Positions 26,745 to 35,804 of a stretch of 64,000 nucleotides of DNA are shown here, in pieces. Numbering within the stretch: position 1 is the stretch's first letter; each line of letters opens with the position of its first letter. The notes beneath the pieces were generated by a model. The model saw only the letters and a list, made by a program, of their open reading frames with translations. It was not told the origin of the DNA and searched no databases. Source of the DNA: Paracoccus aurantiacus (GTDB taxonomy: Bacteria; Pseudomonadota; Alphaproteobacteria; Rhodobacterales; Rhodobacteraceae); the NCBI RefSeq assembly GCF_007993065.1, contig NZ_VOPL01000002.1:310001-374000 (forward strand), read 5' to 3'. The translations under genes and the position numbers were made by a program.

Positions 26745-27638
26745 TTAATCAATTCGCGCAGGCAGGGTCAGCCCTCGCAGGATTTCCGCGGCAAGCATTG
26801 GGCGCTTTCCAGCGCGCTGGGCCTCCAGCACCTCGATGGCGCCTGTGCCGCAGGCGATACGGAAACCACCCAGCACCTCGCCGGGCTGTCCGGCGCCTTC
26901 TGACAGCCGGGACCGCAGCAATTTGACCCTTTCGCCCGCGATGTCGCACCAGGCACCGGGGAAGGGGGACAGGCCCCGAATTTGCCGGTCAATCTCGACC
27001 GCAGGTCTGGTCCAGTCGATCCGGGCCTCGGCCTTGTCGATCTTGGCGGCATAGGTGACGCCGTCGTCGGACTGCTGCTGCGCCGGCAAAGGCAGCCGTC
27101 CCAGCACATCGACGATAAGGTCCGCGCCCATCTCTGACAGCCGGTCATGCAGATCGGCCGTTGTCAGATCGGGCGTGATCGGCGTCCGAGCTTCTGCCAG
27201 CACGGGGCCGGTATCCAGCCTCGCCTCCATCTGCATGATTGCCACCCCGGTTTCTGCATCGCCTGCCATGATCGCCCGGTGGATCGGCGCCGCCCCCCGC
27301 CAGCGCGGCAGGATCGAGGCATGGATATTCAGGCACCCAAGGCGTGGTGCGTCCAGCACCGCCTGCGGCAGAATCAGCCCGTAGGCAACCACCACCGCCA
27401 CATCGGCACCAAGTGCCGCGAACTCTGCCTGCGCTTCCTCGCCCTTCAGGCTGCGAGGGTGACGGACAGGAATACCCAGCTCCTCGGCGGCTTGCTGCAC
27501 CGGGGACGGTCGCGGCTTTTGCCCCCGCCCCGCCTCTCGCGGCGGCTGGCTGTAGACGCAGATCACCTCATGCGCGGCGGCAATCCTGCGCAATGCCGGA
27601 ACCGAGAAATCGGGCGTTCCCATGAAAATAACCCGCAT
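26745..27638 (-). CDS. fmt: Methionyl-tRNA formyltransferase
   Basis: A 297-residue enzyme that formylates initiator Met-tRNA with 10-formyltetrahydrofolate. Motifs: [16 protein letters not shown] at the start, the catalytic [16 protein letters not shown] with Asn and His, and the later AEARTPI...; the C-terminal OB-like domain includes [11 protein letters not shown]. The length is slightly short of E. coli Fmt (315). I chose ATG 27638 over 27653 because the family begins MRV/MKI-F-MGTP. It is the last gene of a minus-strand def / def-like / fmt group. Confidence 0.95.
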   Translation of the reverse strand: MRVIFMGTPDFSVPALRRIAAAHEVICVYSQPPREAGRGQKPRPSPVQQAAEELGIPVRHPRSLKGEEAQAEFAALGADVAVVVAYGLILPQAVLDAPRLGCLNIHASILPRWRGAAPIHRAIMAGDAETGVAIMQMEARLDTGPVLAEARTPITPDLTTADLHDRLSEMGADLIVDVLGRLPLPAQQQSDDGVTYAAKIDKAEARIDWTRPAVEIDRQIRGLSPFPGAWCDIAGERVKLLRSRLSEGAGQPGEVLGGFRIACGTGAIEVLEAQRAGKRPMLAAEILRGLTLPARID

Positions 27639-27696
27639 CGCGCACTCTTTCATTCTGATTCAAATGTCCCGGGGTCCGGGGCTGGTCCCGGTCGGC

Positions 27697-28200
27697 CTAT
27701 CCGCGCTTTGACAGCTTCGCCGATTTCGCGACCAGCATCTTGCGGCGCAGCGGCGTCAGATGATCGACATACAGCTTGCCATTCAGATGGTCGATCTGAT
27801 GCTGGACCGAGGTCGCCCAAAGCCCGACGAAGTCGCGGTCCTCGACCTCTCCGGCGTCGTTCAGGAAGCGCACGGTGACAGCACGGGGACGGGTGATGCG
27901 GGCGAAGACGCCGGGCAGATTCGGGCTTGCCTCGTCATGGTCGCGGAACTGGACGGATTCGTGCAGGATTTCGGGGTTCGCCATCCGCACCGCCTGACCG
28001 CGCTTGTCCGAGGCATCGACCACCGCCAGCCGCAGCATGATCCCGATCTGCGGCGCGGCCAGACCCACGCCCGGCATCGCCTCCATCGTGTCGACCATGT
28101 CGTCCCAGATCATCCGCACCGATTCCGTCACCGCCTCGACCGGCTGGGCGGGTGTATGCAGGCGTTTGTCCGTGTAAGGCAGGAAGGGCCGTGTCGGCAT
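27697..28200 (-). CDS. Peptide deformylase-like protein lacking catalytic residues
   Basis: A 167-residue relative of peptide deformylase. Motif 1 is intact (GVGLAAPQIG, residues 44-53). Motif 2, normally EGCLS with the metal-binding Cys, reads EASPNLPG (90-97) with no Cys. Motif 3, normally HEIDH, reads HQIDH (134-138), so the catalytic Glu is Gln. Both metal His remain. It should therefore be inactive as a standard deformylase and may act as a binding or regulatory paralogue. Its ATG overlaps the stop of the intact def gene by one base (TGATG). Confidence 0.88.
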   Translation of the reverse strand: MPTRPFLPYTDKRLHTPAQPVEAVTESVRMIWDDMVDTMEAMPGVGLAAPQIGIMLRLAVVDASDKRGQAVRMANPEILHESVQFRDHDEASPNLPGVFARITRPRAVTVRFLNDAGEVEDRDFVGLWATSVQHQIDHLNGKLYVDHLTPLRRKMLVAKSAKLSKRG

Positions 28201-28727
28201 CAGGCCTGCTCGCGCGCGCGTTCGCGCTTCAGCTTGACCATCTTGCGGGTAATCATCTGGCGGCGCATGGCGCTGATATGGTCGATGAACAGCACACCGT
28301 CGAGATGGTCGATCTCGTGCTGGGCGCAGGTGGCCCACAGCCCGTCGAATTCGTCTTCGTGCTGCTTCCCATCAAGCCCTAGCCAGCTGACCCTGACCTC
28401 TGCCGGGCGCGTCACCTCGGCATAGTGATCGGGGATGGACAGGCAGCCTTCCTCGTACACGTTTTCGCCTTCGGATTCCCAGGTGATCTCCGGGTTGATC
28501 AGTACCATCGGGCGCGGCTCTGCCTCTGGGTCGCGTTGGGCGTCCATCACGAAAAGACGGCTGAGCACGCCGACCTGCGGCGCCGCCAGACCGATGCCCG
28601 GCGCATCATACATGGTGGCCAGCATATCCGCCGCCAGCGCCTCGATTTCCGGGGTGATGCGGGCGACGGGTTCGGCGGCCTTTTTCAGGCGCGGATCGGG
28701 ATGCAGCAGGATCGGGCGTATTGTCAT
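28200..28727 (-). CDS. def: Peptide deformylase
   Basis: A 175-residue metalloenzyme that removes the formyl group from new proteins. All three motifs are complete: GIGLAAPQVG (about 46-55), EEGCLSIPD (Cys about 99) and QHEIDHLDG (about 140-148). The start is MTIRPILLHPDPRL, a typical beginning. It is translationally coupled to the degenerate paralogue downstream, and fmt follows, giving both ends of the formylation cycle in one cluster. Confidence 0.96.
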   Translation of the reverse strand: MTIRPILLHPDPRLKKAAEPVARITPEIEALAADMLATMYDAPGIGLAAPQVGVLSRLFVMDAQRDPEAEPRPMVLINPEITWESEGENVYEEGCLSIPDHYAEVTRPAEVRVSWLGLDGKQHEDEFDGLWATCAQHEIDHLDGVLFIDHISAMRRQMITRKMVKLKRERAREQA

Positions 28728-28798
28728 GCTTGTGATCTAGGCGAAGGCTTGGCGCGGCGCAATAAGCCGCCTATCCATGTCACGGACAGGAGGCCCAC

Positions 28799-29980
28799 AT
28801 GACCACACCGAATTTCGACGAAATCATCGAACGCCGCGGCACGAACTGCAACAAATGGGACGATATGGAAGCCGTCTATGGCGTGCCCGCTGATGGTGGT
28901 CTGGCGATGTGGGTGGCAGACATGGACTTCCGCCCGCCCGCATCGGTGCAGCGCGCGCTGGAAGGGCTGGTCGCGCATGGGGTCTATGGCTATCCGTCGC
29001 AGAACCCGGATTATCTGCCCGCGATCCATTGGTGGATGCAGAACCGGCACGGCTGGGAAATCGATCCCGACTGGATCGTCACGGCACTTGGGCTGGTGAA
29101 CGGCACCGCGCTGGCGATTGCAGCCTTCACCGATCCGGGCGACCGGGTAATTCTGATGACGCCGGTCTATCACGCCTTTTCCCGCGTTATCCGGGCGCAG
29201 GGCCGCGAGGTTGCCGAGTTTCCGCTCGCCCGCGAAGACGACCGCTATGTCTTCGACTGGCAGGCGTGGGAAAAGCTGCTGACGGGCCGCGAAAAAATGC
29301 TGATCCTGTGCAGCCCCCATAATCCCGGCGGGCGGGTCTGGACGCCACAGGAACTGCGCGAGGTCGCCGATTTCTGCAAGGCCCATGACCTGCTGCTGGT
29401 CAGTGACGAAATCCACCACGATCTGGTCATGCCGGGCCACAAGCATACGGTCATGGCCAATGCGGCCCCCGATATTGCCGACAGGCTGATCACGCTGACG
29501 GCGGCGACCAAGACATTCAACCTTGCGGGCGCGCATGTCGGCAACGCAATCATCTCCGATCCGAAGCTGCGCGCGGCTTATAAGGCGCAGATGCTGGGGC
29601 TGGGCCTGTCCACCGGCATGTTCGGCACTGACATGGTGACGGCTGCCTATTCCCCGGAAGGGGCGGCATGGGTGGATGCGCTTATCCCTTACCTTGATGC
29701 GAACCGGCGGCTGTTCGACGACGGGGTGAATGCGATCCCCGGTCTGTCATCCATGCCGCTGGAGGCGACCTATCTGTCATGGGTCGATCTGTCCGGCACC
29801 GGCATGACCCCGGACGAGGTGAAATCGCGGGTTGCGAAGGATGCGAAGATCGCTGCGAATGCGGGCGAGACTTTCGGGCTGGGGGGCGAGGGCTTTCTGC
29901 GCTTCAACCTCGCCACCCCGCTCGCCAATGTCGAAGCGGCGGTGACACGGCTGCAATCCGCATTCGCCGATCTGCAATAG
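28799..29980 (+). CDS. patB: PLP-dependent C-S lyase (PatB/MalY family)
   Basis: A 393-residue class I aminotransferase-fold enzyme, probably cleaving cystathionine or similar C-S bonds. Typical sequence: GTNCNKWDD near the start, MWVADMDFRPP, YGYPSQ, the NPGGRVW motif, SDEIHHDLV with the PLP-contacting Asp, the Schiff-base Lys in TAATKTFNLAG, and the C-terminal FLRFNLATP with the carboxylate-binding Arg. An AGGAGG precedes ATG 28799. It is divergent from def and followed 10 bases later by the L,D-transpeptidase gene. Confidence 0.9.
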   Translation: MTTPNFDEIIERRGTNCNKWDDMEAVYGVPADGGLAMWVADMDFRPPASVQRALEGLVAHGVYGYPSQNPDYLPAIHWWMQNRHGWEIDPDWIVTALGLVNGTALAIAAFTDPGDRVILMTPVYHAFSRVIRAQGREVAEFPLAREDDRYVFDWQAWEKLLTGREKMLILCSPHNPGGRVWTPQELREVADFCKAHDLLLVSDEIHHDLVMPGHKHTVMANAAPDIADRLITLTAATKTFNLAGAHVGNAIISDPKLRAAYKAQMLGLGLSTGMFGTDMVTAAYSPEGAAWVDALIPYLDANRRLFDDGVNAIPGLSSMPLEATYLSWVDLSGTGMTPDEVKSRVAKDAKIAANAGETFGLGGEGFLRFNLATPLANVEAAVTRLQSAFADLQ

Positions 29981-29989
29981 GGGACGAAC

Positions 29990-30553
29990 TTGCTGCGTCT
30001 GCTGTTTCTGCTGCTGATCGGCTGGCTGCTCTGGTCGATGCTGGGTCCTGAAACGATCCGCACGCCCGTCGGTCCCGACCCGCAGCGACCCGTCACGCGT
30101 CCGGAAAGGCCGGATCTGACCCGGCCCATTCAGGGCAATATCGACCGCATCCTGATCGAAAAGGGCGCGCGGCGGCTGACGGTCTATCAGAAGGGCGATC
30201 TGGTGCGCGAATACCGTATTGCGCTCGGCTTTGCGCCGGATGGGGACAAGGTCAAGCAGGGGGACGGCAAGACACCTGAGGGCGTTTTCAAGGTCGACCG
30301 CCGCAATGATCGCAGCAAGTTCCACCTGTCGCTCGGCATCGACTATCCGCAGGCCGACGACCGCAAACGCGCGCGCGACGGCGGCTACAGCCCCGGCGGC
30401 GACATCTTCATTCACGGCCAGCCCAACCAGATCGCCGAGGGCTATCGCGTCAAGGGCGACTGGACTGAAGGCTGCATCGCCATCGACAACCACCAGATCG
30501 AAGAACTTTTCGCCGCCACCCGCATCGGCACCGAAGTCGAGATCCGCCCCTGA
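29990..30553 (+). CDS. L,D-transpeptidase (YkuD/ErfK family)
   Basis: A 187-residue envelope enzyme that makes 3-3 peptidoglycan cross-links or attaches proteins. The N-terminus MLRLLFLLLIGWLLWSML is a signal anchor. The YkuD domain (residues about 45-187) has the active-site region FIHGQPNQ followed by DWTEGCIAIDN with the catalytic Cys. The start is TTG with AGGGGA just upstream. The common SHGC form is TEGC here. It is in tandem with patB and the GNAT pseudogene. Confidence 0.9.
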   Translation: MLRLLFLLLIGWLLWSMLGPETIRTPVGPDPQRPVTRPERPDLTRPIQGNIDRILIEKGARRLTVYQKGDLVREYRIALGFAPDGDKVKQGDGKTPEGVFKVDRRNDRSKFHLSLGIDYPQADDRKRARDGGYSPGGDIFIHGQPNQIAEGYRVKGDWTEGCIAIDNHQIEELFAATRIGTEVEIRP

Positions 30554-30562
30554 AAGGAAACC

Positions 30563-31027
30563 ATGCCCGATATCACCCTGCGCAGCGCGCGCCCCGACGA
30601 TGCCGCAGGCATGGCAGCCGTTCAGAACGCGATTTTCGATGCCGGCCTGCGCAAGACCGCCGTTGACGAGGACCGGATGCGCGCGCTGTATCTGAACCAT
30701 CCGAACACCATCCGCCTGACGATTGCCGAACGTGAAGGCAAGGTGCTGGGCTTTCAGTGGCTTGGCACCGCGTGACCCGACAATGAATATGGCGTCGCGC
30801 CTGGCTGGGGGATGATCGGCACCCATATCCGTCCCGATGCGGGGCGCAGCGGCATTGGGCGGCGGCTGTTCGCGGAAACGCTTGCAGCGGCGCAGGGTGC
30901 GGGGTTGCGACATATCGACGCCAGCATCGGTGACGACAACGCGCCGGCATTCGCCTATTATCAGGCGATGGGCTTTCGGCCTTATCGCAAAAGTGAAGGC
31001 CGTACCCCGCACCGGCTTGACCTGTAA
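30563..31027 (+). pseudogene. GNAT acetyltransferase gene interrupted by one in-frame TGA
   Basis: One frame carries a whole GNAT protein: MPDITLRSARPDDAAGMAAV at the start, then a TGA at 30773-30775, then EYGVAPGWGMIGTHIRPDAG and the acetyl-CoA loop RSGIGRRLFAETLAAAQ, ending ASIGDDNAPAFAYYQAMGF. Both halves stay in frame and look unmutated, so this is a recent nonsense change, a sequencing error, or leaky UGA (next base is C). Without readthrough the product lacks the acetyl-CoA site. Confidence 0.8.
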
Positions 31028-31066
31028 CCTCTTCCCGCGACGCGGCAATATCACTAGGTTGCACGC

Positions 31067-31690
31067 ATGACCTGGACCATACCGAATATCCTGACCATCC
31101 TGCGATTGATCGCGGCACCTGGCCTGCCGTTGATGTTTCTGTATTTCCACCGCCCCTGGGCGGATTGGGCGGCGCTGGCTCTGTTCCTGTTGGCCGCCAT
31201 AACCGACTGGTTCGACGGCTATCTGGCGCGGGCATGGAACCAGCAAAGCCGCTTCGGCGCGGCGATGGACCCGATTGCCGATAAGGCGATGGTGCTGATC
31301 GCGCTTGTGGTGATCACCGGTTATTCCGGCATGAACCCGTGGCTGATCCTGCCCGCAACCGTGATCCTGTTCCGCGAGGTGTTCGTGTCGGGTCTGCGCG
31401 AATCGCTTGGGGATAAGGCGACGGAACTGGCCGTGACCAAGGTTGCGAAGTGGAAGACAACGACCCAGATGGTTGCGATCTCGGTGCTGTTTCTGGGCAC
31501 GGGGCTTGCCTATGTCGAACATGGTCGCCCGCCGCTGGTCGGTGAAACGGGCCTGCCGGGCGATTTGCGGTGGTCCTCGATCGCGACCTTTATCGGGCTG
31601 ATCCTGATCTGGATCGCGGCCGGGCTGACCGCGTGGACCGGATGGGATTATTTCCGCAAGGCCATGCCTTACCTGCGGGGGCCGAAATGA
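31067..31690 (+). CDS. pgsA: CDP-diacylglycerol-glycerol-3-phosphate 3-phosphatidyltransferase
   Basis: A 207-residue membrane enzyme making phosphatidylglycerol phosphate, the committed step to phosphatidylglycerol and cardiolipin. The start TIPNILTILRLIAAP is typical. The CDP-alcohol phosphotransferase motif is complete: D-G-x2-A-R-x8-G-x3-D-x3-D in FDGYLARAWNQQSRFGAAMD plus PIADK. Several hydrophobic helices follow. It overlaps moaD by four bases (ATGA). Confidence 0.95.
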   Translation: MTWTIPNILTILRLIAAPGLPLMFLYFHRPWADWAALALFLLAAITDWFDGYLARAWNQQSRFGAAMDPIADKAMVLIALVVITGYSGMNPWLILPATVILFREVFVSGLRESLGDKATELAVTKVAKWKTTTQMVAISVLFLGTGLAYVEHGRPPLVGETGLPGDLRWSSIATFIGLILIWIAAGLTAWTGWDYFRKAMPYLRGPK

Positions 31691-31938
31691 AGCTGGATGT
31701 GCTGTATTTCGCCTGGATACGCGAACGCATCGGCGAGCCGCGCGAAGAGATAGAGACCGGGGCCGAGACGGTGCGCGATCTGGTCAGCCAACTTGTCGCG
31801 CGGGGCGAGCGATACGAGGCCGCGCTTTCCGAGGTGAAATCCTATCGCGTCGCCGTCGATCAGGAACTGGTCGATTTCGACCACCGGCTGGATCACGCGC
31901 GTGAGGTCGCGTTCTTTCCGCCGATGACGGGCGGCTGA
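31687..31938 (+). CDS. moaD: Molybdopterin synthase sulphur carrier subunit
   Basis: An 83-residue ubiquitin-like protein ending in the required Gly-Gly (FFPPMTGG), which becomes a thiocarboxylate and donates sulphur to precursor Z. It shows the family sequence VLYFAWIRERIG and VAVDQELV. It overlaps pgsA upstream and its stop overlaps the moaE start (TGATG), so the two subunits are translated together. Confidence 0.95.
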   Translation: MKLDVLYFAWIRERIGEPREEIETGAETVRDLVSQLVARGERYEAALSEVKSYRVAVDQELVDFDHRLDHAREVAFFPPMTGG

Positions 31939-32375
31939 TGCTGATCCGCATCCAGCCCGCGCCGTTCGAACTGGCCGCGCTGCTGGACGGCTTCGGTGCG
32001 GGGGCAGGGGCGATCGTGACCTTTTCAGGGATCGTTCGCGATGACACTGGCCAGATGGTGGCGCTGGAACTTGAACACTATCCCGGCATGACCGAGAAGT
32101 CTGTGACCGCGATTGCGGAACAGGCGCAGGCCCGCTGGAACCTGACCGATCTTGCCGTCATCCACCGTTACGGCCGTTTGTCCGTGGGCGAGGCGATCAT
32201 GTGCGTCGCTACCGCCGCCCGCCACCGTGCCGAGGCATTCGAGGCGGCCGAATACCTGATGGATTATCTGAAATCCCGCGCCCCATTCTGGAAACGAGAG
32301 ATCGGCCCCGACGGCCCCGGCGATTGGGTCGAGGCGAAGGCTGCGGATGAAGACGCGCTGAACCGATGGGACTGA
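31938..32375 (+). CDS. moaE: Molybdopterin synthase catalytic subunit
   Basis: A 145-residue large subunit that, with MoaD, converts precursor Z to molybdopterin. Motifs: GAIVTFSGIVRDD, LELEHYPGMTEK, VIHRYGRLSVGE, and the active-site Lys in YLKSRAPFWKRE. Length is normal. Its end overlaps the downstream hypothetical membrane gene by 10 bases. Confidence 0.96.
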   Translation: MLIRIQPAPFELAALLDGFGAGAGAIVTFSGIVRDDTGQMVALELEHYPGMTEKSVTAIAEQAQARWNLTDLAVIHRYGRLSVGEAIMCVATAARHRAEAFEAAEYLMDYLKSRAPFWKREIGPDGPGDWVEAKAADEDALNRWD

Positions 32376-32890
32376 TCCGCCCCGAACTGGCCCGCTGGCT
32401 GGCCCCGCGGCGCGAATTCATCGCGTCCGCCCTGGGCATCGCGCTGTCCGGCTGGATTGCAAGCCGGGGCGGCTGGTTCTTCGCGCTGATCGGTTTCGCT
32501 TGCTTCGCGATCTGCGCAGTCTGGATGCTGGGCAGCTGGCGGCGGCTGGCCTTTTTGCACGACATCGCAGCGCCCGGAGTCGTCGAGGTCGATGAGGGTG
32601 CTATCCGCTATTACGCCGCCCGCGCGCTCGGCGGCACCGTCGCGCTGCGCGATCTGGCCGAGATACGGCTGCTCAGGCTGAACGGACGCGATCACTGGCG
32701 GCTTCGGACGCGGGCCGGAGAGGCGCTGCTGATCCCGGTCGAGGCCAAAGGGGCCGAGCAGCTTGCCGACGCGTTTACAGCGCTGCCGGGACTTGATCTC
32801 GGGCGGGTTTCTGCCGCGCTGGCGCAGAAAGGCGGCCCATCCTTGCGTGTGGTCTGGCAGGCCCCGGCTACGCTGCCTAAGTCGGGTTGA
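32366..32890 (+). CDS. Hypothetical membrane protein downstream of moaE
   Basis: A 174-residue protein I do not recognise. Two hydrophobic helices lie at about residues 17-55 (FIASALGIALSGWI, FFALIGFACFAICAVWML), followed by a soluble beta-rich domain of about 110 residues resembling a PH-like fold (VVEVDEGAIRYYA, IRLLRLNGRDHWRL). It is coupled to moaE but a role in molybdenum cofactor synthesis is not implied; conserved chance position is as likely. Confidence 0.75.
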   Translation: MGLIRPELARWLAPRREFIASALGIALSGWIASRGGWFFALIGFACFAICAVWMLGSWRRLAFLHDIAAPGVVEVDEGAIRYYAARALGGTVALRDLAEIRLLRLNGRDHWRLRTRAGEALLIPVEAKGAEQLADAFTALPGLDLGRVSAALAQKGGPSLRVVWQAPATLPKSG

Positions 32891-32941
32891 CTTAGGCCTC
32901 TGGCCGCGCCACCTGTCAGCAGAACCAAACGAGGGCCAGAT

Positions 32942-34312
32942 ATGTCCATTCCCCAGCAGGGCGGCGGCCCGATCGAACGGCGCGAGCAGCTTGCCGAATA
33001 CATATCCTCGGGCGAGAAGACGCGCGACGATTGGCGCATCGGGACCGAGCACGAGAAGTTCGGCTATTGCAAGGATGACCTGCTGCCGCTGCCCTATGAT
33101 GGGGAACGCTCGATCAAGGTGATGCTTGAAGGCCTGCAGCAGCGCTTTGGCTGGGACCCGGTTTTCGAACAGGACAAGATCGTCGGCCTGCAGCGCAACG
33201 GGGCCAATGTCAGCCTGGAACCCGGCGGACAGCTGGAGCTTTCGGGCGCGCCCCTGGAAACGATCCATCAGACCTGCGACGAGGTGAACCAGCATCTGGC
33301 CGAGGTCCGCGAAGTGGCCGAACATATCGGCGCGGGCTTCATCGGTCTTGGTGCCGCCCCGATCTGGCGCGAGGATCAGATGCCCATGATGCCGAAGGGC
33401 CGTTATGCGCTGATGACGCCCTATATGAAGACGGTCGGCACGCTTGGGACGCAGATGATGTATCGCACCTGCACCGTGCAGGTTAATCTCGATTTTGCGT
33501 CCGAGGCCGATATGGTCCAGAAGCTGCGGGTATCGCTGGCGCTGCAGCCGGTCGCGACGGCGCTGTTTGCGAATTCGCCTTTCCTCGATGGCAAGCCCAA
33601 CGGCTATAAAAGCTGGCGCGCGCATATCTGGCAGAACCTTGATCCGGCGCGGACAGGGATGCTGCCTTTCGCCTTCGAGGATGGCTTCGGCTATGAGCGA
33701 TGGGTCGACTACGTTCTCGATGTGCCGATGTATTTTGTCTATCGCGACGGGAAATACATCAACGCGCTTGGGCAGAGCTTCCGGGATTTCCTGAAAGGTG
33801 AACTGCCGGCGCTGCCGGGCGAACTGCCGACGCTGTCGGACTGGGCCGATCACATGACGACCGTTTTCCCCGAGGCGCGTGTCAAGAAATTCATCGAGAT
33901 GCGGGGCGCGGATGGCGGCCCGTGGCGCAGGCTTTGTGCGCTGCCAGCGCTTTGGGTCGGGCTGCTTTATGACCAGTCGTCGCTTGATGCAACATGGGAT
34001 CTCGTGAAGGGGCTGACTGCCGAAACCCGCGAGGGCCTGCGTCGCGCCGCCGCGAAGGATGCATTGCAGGGCGAGGCGGACGGCGTGAAGCTGCACGATC
34101 TGGCCCGAGAAGCGGTGAATATCGCCGAGGCGGGCCTCAAGTCACGCGCACGCGCTGGCGCGGGCGGGCTGGTTCCCGACGAAACTCATTTTCTGAACGC
34201 GCTGAAGGAAAGCGTCGAGACGGGGATTACGCCGGCGGACGAGCTTCTCGCGAAATATCACGGCGAATGGCACGGAGATTTGAATCGCATCTACGCGGAA
34301 TATTCGTACTGA
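32942..34312 (+). CDS. gshA: Glutamate-cysteine ligase
   Basis: A 456-residue ATP-dependent ligase for the first step of glutathione synthesis. The sequence is the plant/alphaproteobacterial type (GCS2): IGTEHEKFGYCKDD near residue 32, LEPGGQLELSGAP near 95, MYRTCTVQVNLDF near 175, and FEMRGAD-like FIEMRGADGGPWRRL near 320. It starts at ATG 32942 after an intergenic gap of 50 bases and is followed after seven bases by a small membrane protein gene. Confidence 0.94.
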   Translation: MSIPQQGGGPIERREQLAEYISSGEKTRDDWRIGTEHEKFGYCKDDLLPLPYDGERSIKVMLEGLQQRFGWDPVFEQDKIVGLQRNGANVSLEPGGQLELSGAPLETIHQTCDEVNQHLAEVREVAEHIGAGFIGLGAAPIWREDQMPMMPKGRYALMTPYMKTVGTLGTQMMYRTCTVQVNLDFASEADMVQKLRVSLALQPVATALFANSPFLDGKPNGYKSWRAHIWQNLDPARTGMLPFAFEDGFGYERWVDYVLDVPMYFVYRDGKYINALGQSFRDFLKGELPALPGELPTLSDWADHMTTVFPEARVKKFIEMRGADGGPWRRLCALPALWVGLLYDQSSLDATWDLVKGLTAETREGLRRAAAKDALQGEADGVKLHDLAREAVNIAEAGLKSRARAGAGGLVPDETHFLNALKESVETGITPADELLAKYHGEWHGDLNRIYAEYSY

Positions 34313-34319
34313 TCGCGCC

Positions 34320-34850
34320 ATGAGAGTTAATATTCGCTATCGCCTGATCCAATTTGTCGAAATCCTGCTTTGGCTGGGGGCCGCCGCCGGCCTTGGAACG
34401 CTGGCGCGGCGCATCTGGGCGTTGCGCGATCAGGGGTGGCGGGCAATGCTCGACCTTGCTGCGCCGGGGCTGTTGACGATCGGTGCGGTGATGGCCGTAC
34501 TGGTTGTTCTGATCGGCATTTACCACAATACCCGGCGCAATGCCGATGCGCTTGACCGTCTGGCGCGTCAGGGTGCCGGGGGAATGCGTCGGCTGTCCGG
34601 GGCTGTGCGGACCGATATGGCAGCGCCTGCCCAGCCGGCCACCTCGGCCACGCATCATGCTGCGCAGACCGAAGCTGCGCGTCCGCCCGTTTTCTCTGCT
34701 GTCACTGCCCACATTGCGGGCGACCCGGCGCGCGACCTTTCGGCCCCGCCTAAATTTGGTCCGTCGCCAACCTTGCGCAGTGCCACGCAGACAGGTGCCG
34801 CTGTGCCTGTACTTCGTGGACAGTCGCGCCGTATCGGTCCGGCCTCCTGA
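34320..34850 (+). CDS. Hypothetical membrane protein after gshA
   Basis: A 176-residue protein not recognised. Two likely membrane helices (about 10-28 and 55-78: LLTIGAVMAVLVVLIGIYH) are followed by a cytoplasmic or periplasmic tail rich in Ala, Pro, Thr and Arg without predicted fold. Seven bases from gshA, so probably cotranscribed. It converges with the uracil-DNA glycosylase gene. Confidence 0.7.
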   Translation: MRVNIRYRLIQFVEILLWLGAAAGLGTLARRIWALRDQGWRAMLDLAAPGLLTIGAVMAVLVVLIGIYHNTRRNADALDRLARQGAGGMRRLSGAVRTDMAAPAQPATSATHHAAQTEAARPPVFSAVTAHIAGDPARDLSAPPKFGPSPTLRSATQTGAAVPVLRGQSRRIGPAS

Positions 34851-34860
34851 TCGGACGCCG

Positions 34861-35703
34861 CTAAAGCTTCAGCCGGTCGGCCAGCGACAGAAGGTCAGCC
34901 CATGCCTCTCTTTTCGCGACGGGATTGCGCAGCAGATAGGCCGGATGCGTCATCGGCAGGGCAGGGCGGCCAAACGCCTGTGTCCATGTGCCGCGCAGGC
35001 GCGTGATACCTTCACGACCCAGCGCTGCGGCACAGGGCGTGTTGCCCATCAGCACCACGATTTCGGGGTCAGCGAGTTCGACCTGCCGGCGCAGAAACGG
35101 CACGGACAGGGAAATTTCGTCAGCATTCGGGCGTCTGTTGCCGGGCGGACGCCATTTCAGGACATTCGCGATATAGACGGCGCGCGTCGAATCCGGCAGG
35201 TCGCGACCCATGCCGATGGCGCGAAGCATCTGGTCAAGCAATTGCCCCGCGCGCCCCACGAAGGGCTTGCCCTGCGCGTCCTCCTCTTCGCCGGGGGCTT
35301 CGCCGACAATCATCACGCGCGCCGCCGGATTGCCGTCCGCAAAGACGAAATTGCGCGCCCCGCGCTTCAGTTGCAGCCCATCATACCCAGTCTGAAGTTC
35401 GGCCAGATCGTCAAGGCTCCGGGCGCGGGCGGACAGCGCCTCGGCCTCTTTCAGGGCGTCCGCATGAAGGTCAAGTCCTGCCGCATGAGGCGCCGAGGTT
35501 GCAGCCGTGTTCGCGGTCGTGTTAGCGCCCGGGGGCACGATCGCGGCTGCGGCCGCGGGCTTTGGCGGCGCTGGCAGATCGGTGCGGTCCAGCGGCGCAT
35601 CCAGCATCGGCTCGTCCACGCCAAGCTCTCGCTGCCATTCCAGCAACGCCAGTGCGGTCCAGCCGTCGATCTCGGCGCCGCGCCATACCAGTTCCGATTC
35701 CAT
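34861..35703 (-). CDS. Uracil-DNA glycosylase, family 4-like, without iron-sulphur cysteines
   Basis: A 280-residue protein. Residues 1-95 are an Ala/Pro-rich linker; the UDG domain follows, with [17 protein letters not shown] (134-150), [13 protein letters not shown] (180-192), LMGNTPC and the catalytic-loop THPAYLLR (252-259). Family 4 enzymes normally carry four Cys that bind a 4Fe-4S cluster. Here those positions read TGYDG near 107, Trp184 and Ser near 200, and only one Cys exists in the whole protein. The base-excision role is inferred from the retained motifs. Confidence 0.85.
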   Translation of the reverse strand: MESELVWRGAEIDGWTALALLEWQRELGVDEPMLDAPLDRTDLPAPPKPAAAAAIVPPGANTTANTAATSAPHAAGLDLHADALKEAEALSARARSLDDLAELQTGYDGLQLKRGARNFVFADGNPAARVMIVGEAPGEEEDAQGKPFVGRAGQLLDQMLRAIGMGRDLPDSTRAVYIANVLKWRPPGNRRPNADEISLSVPFLRRQVELADPEIVVLMGNTPCAAALGREGITRLRGTWTQAFGRPALPMTHPAYLLRNPVAKREAWADLLSLADRLKL

Positions 35704-35804
35704 GTCGTGAAACTAGGCTGCGCAGGCTTTGCCGGCAAGTCCGGCCCTTGCCGCAGCCCGCCCGGTTTGCGATAGAGAGGCGCAAGACCGCTAGGGGGTT
35801 TCCG

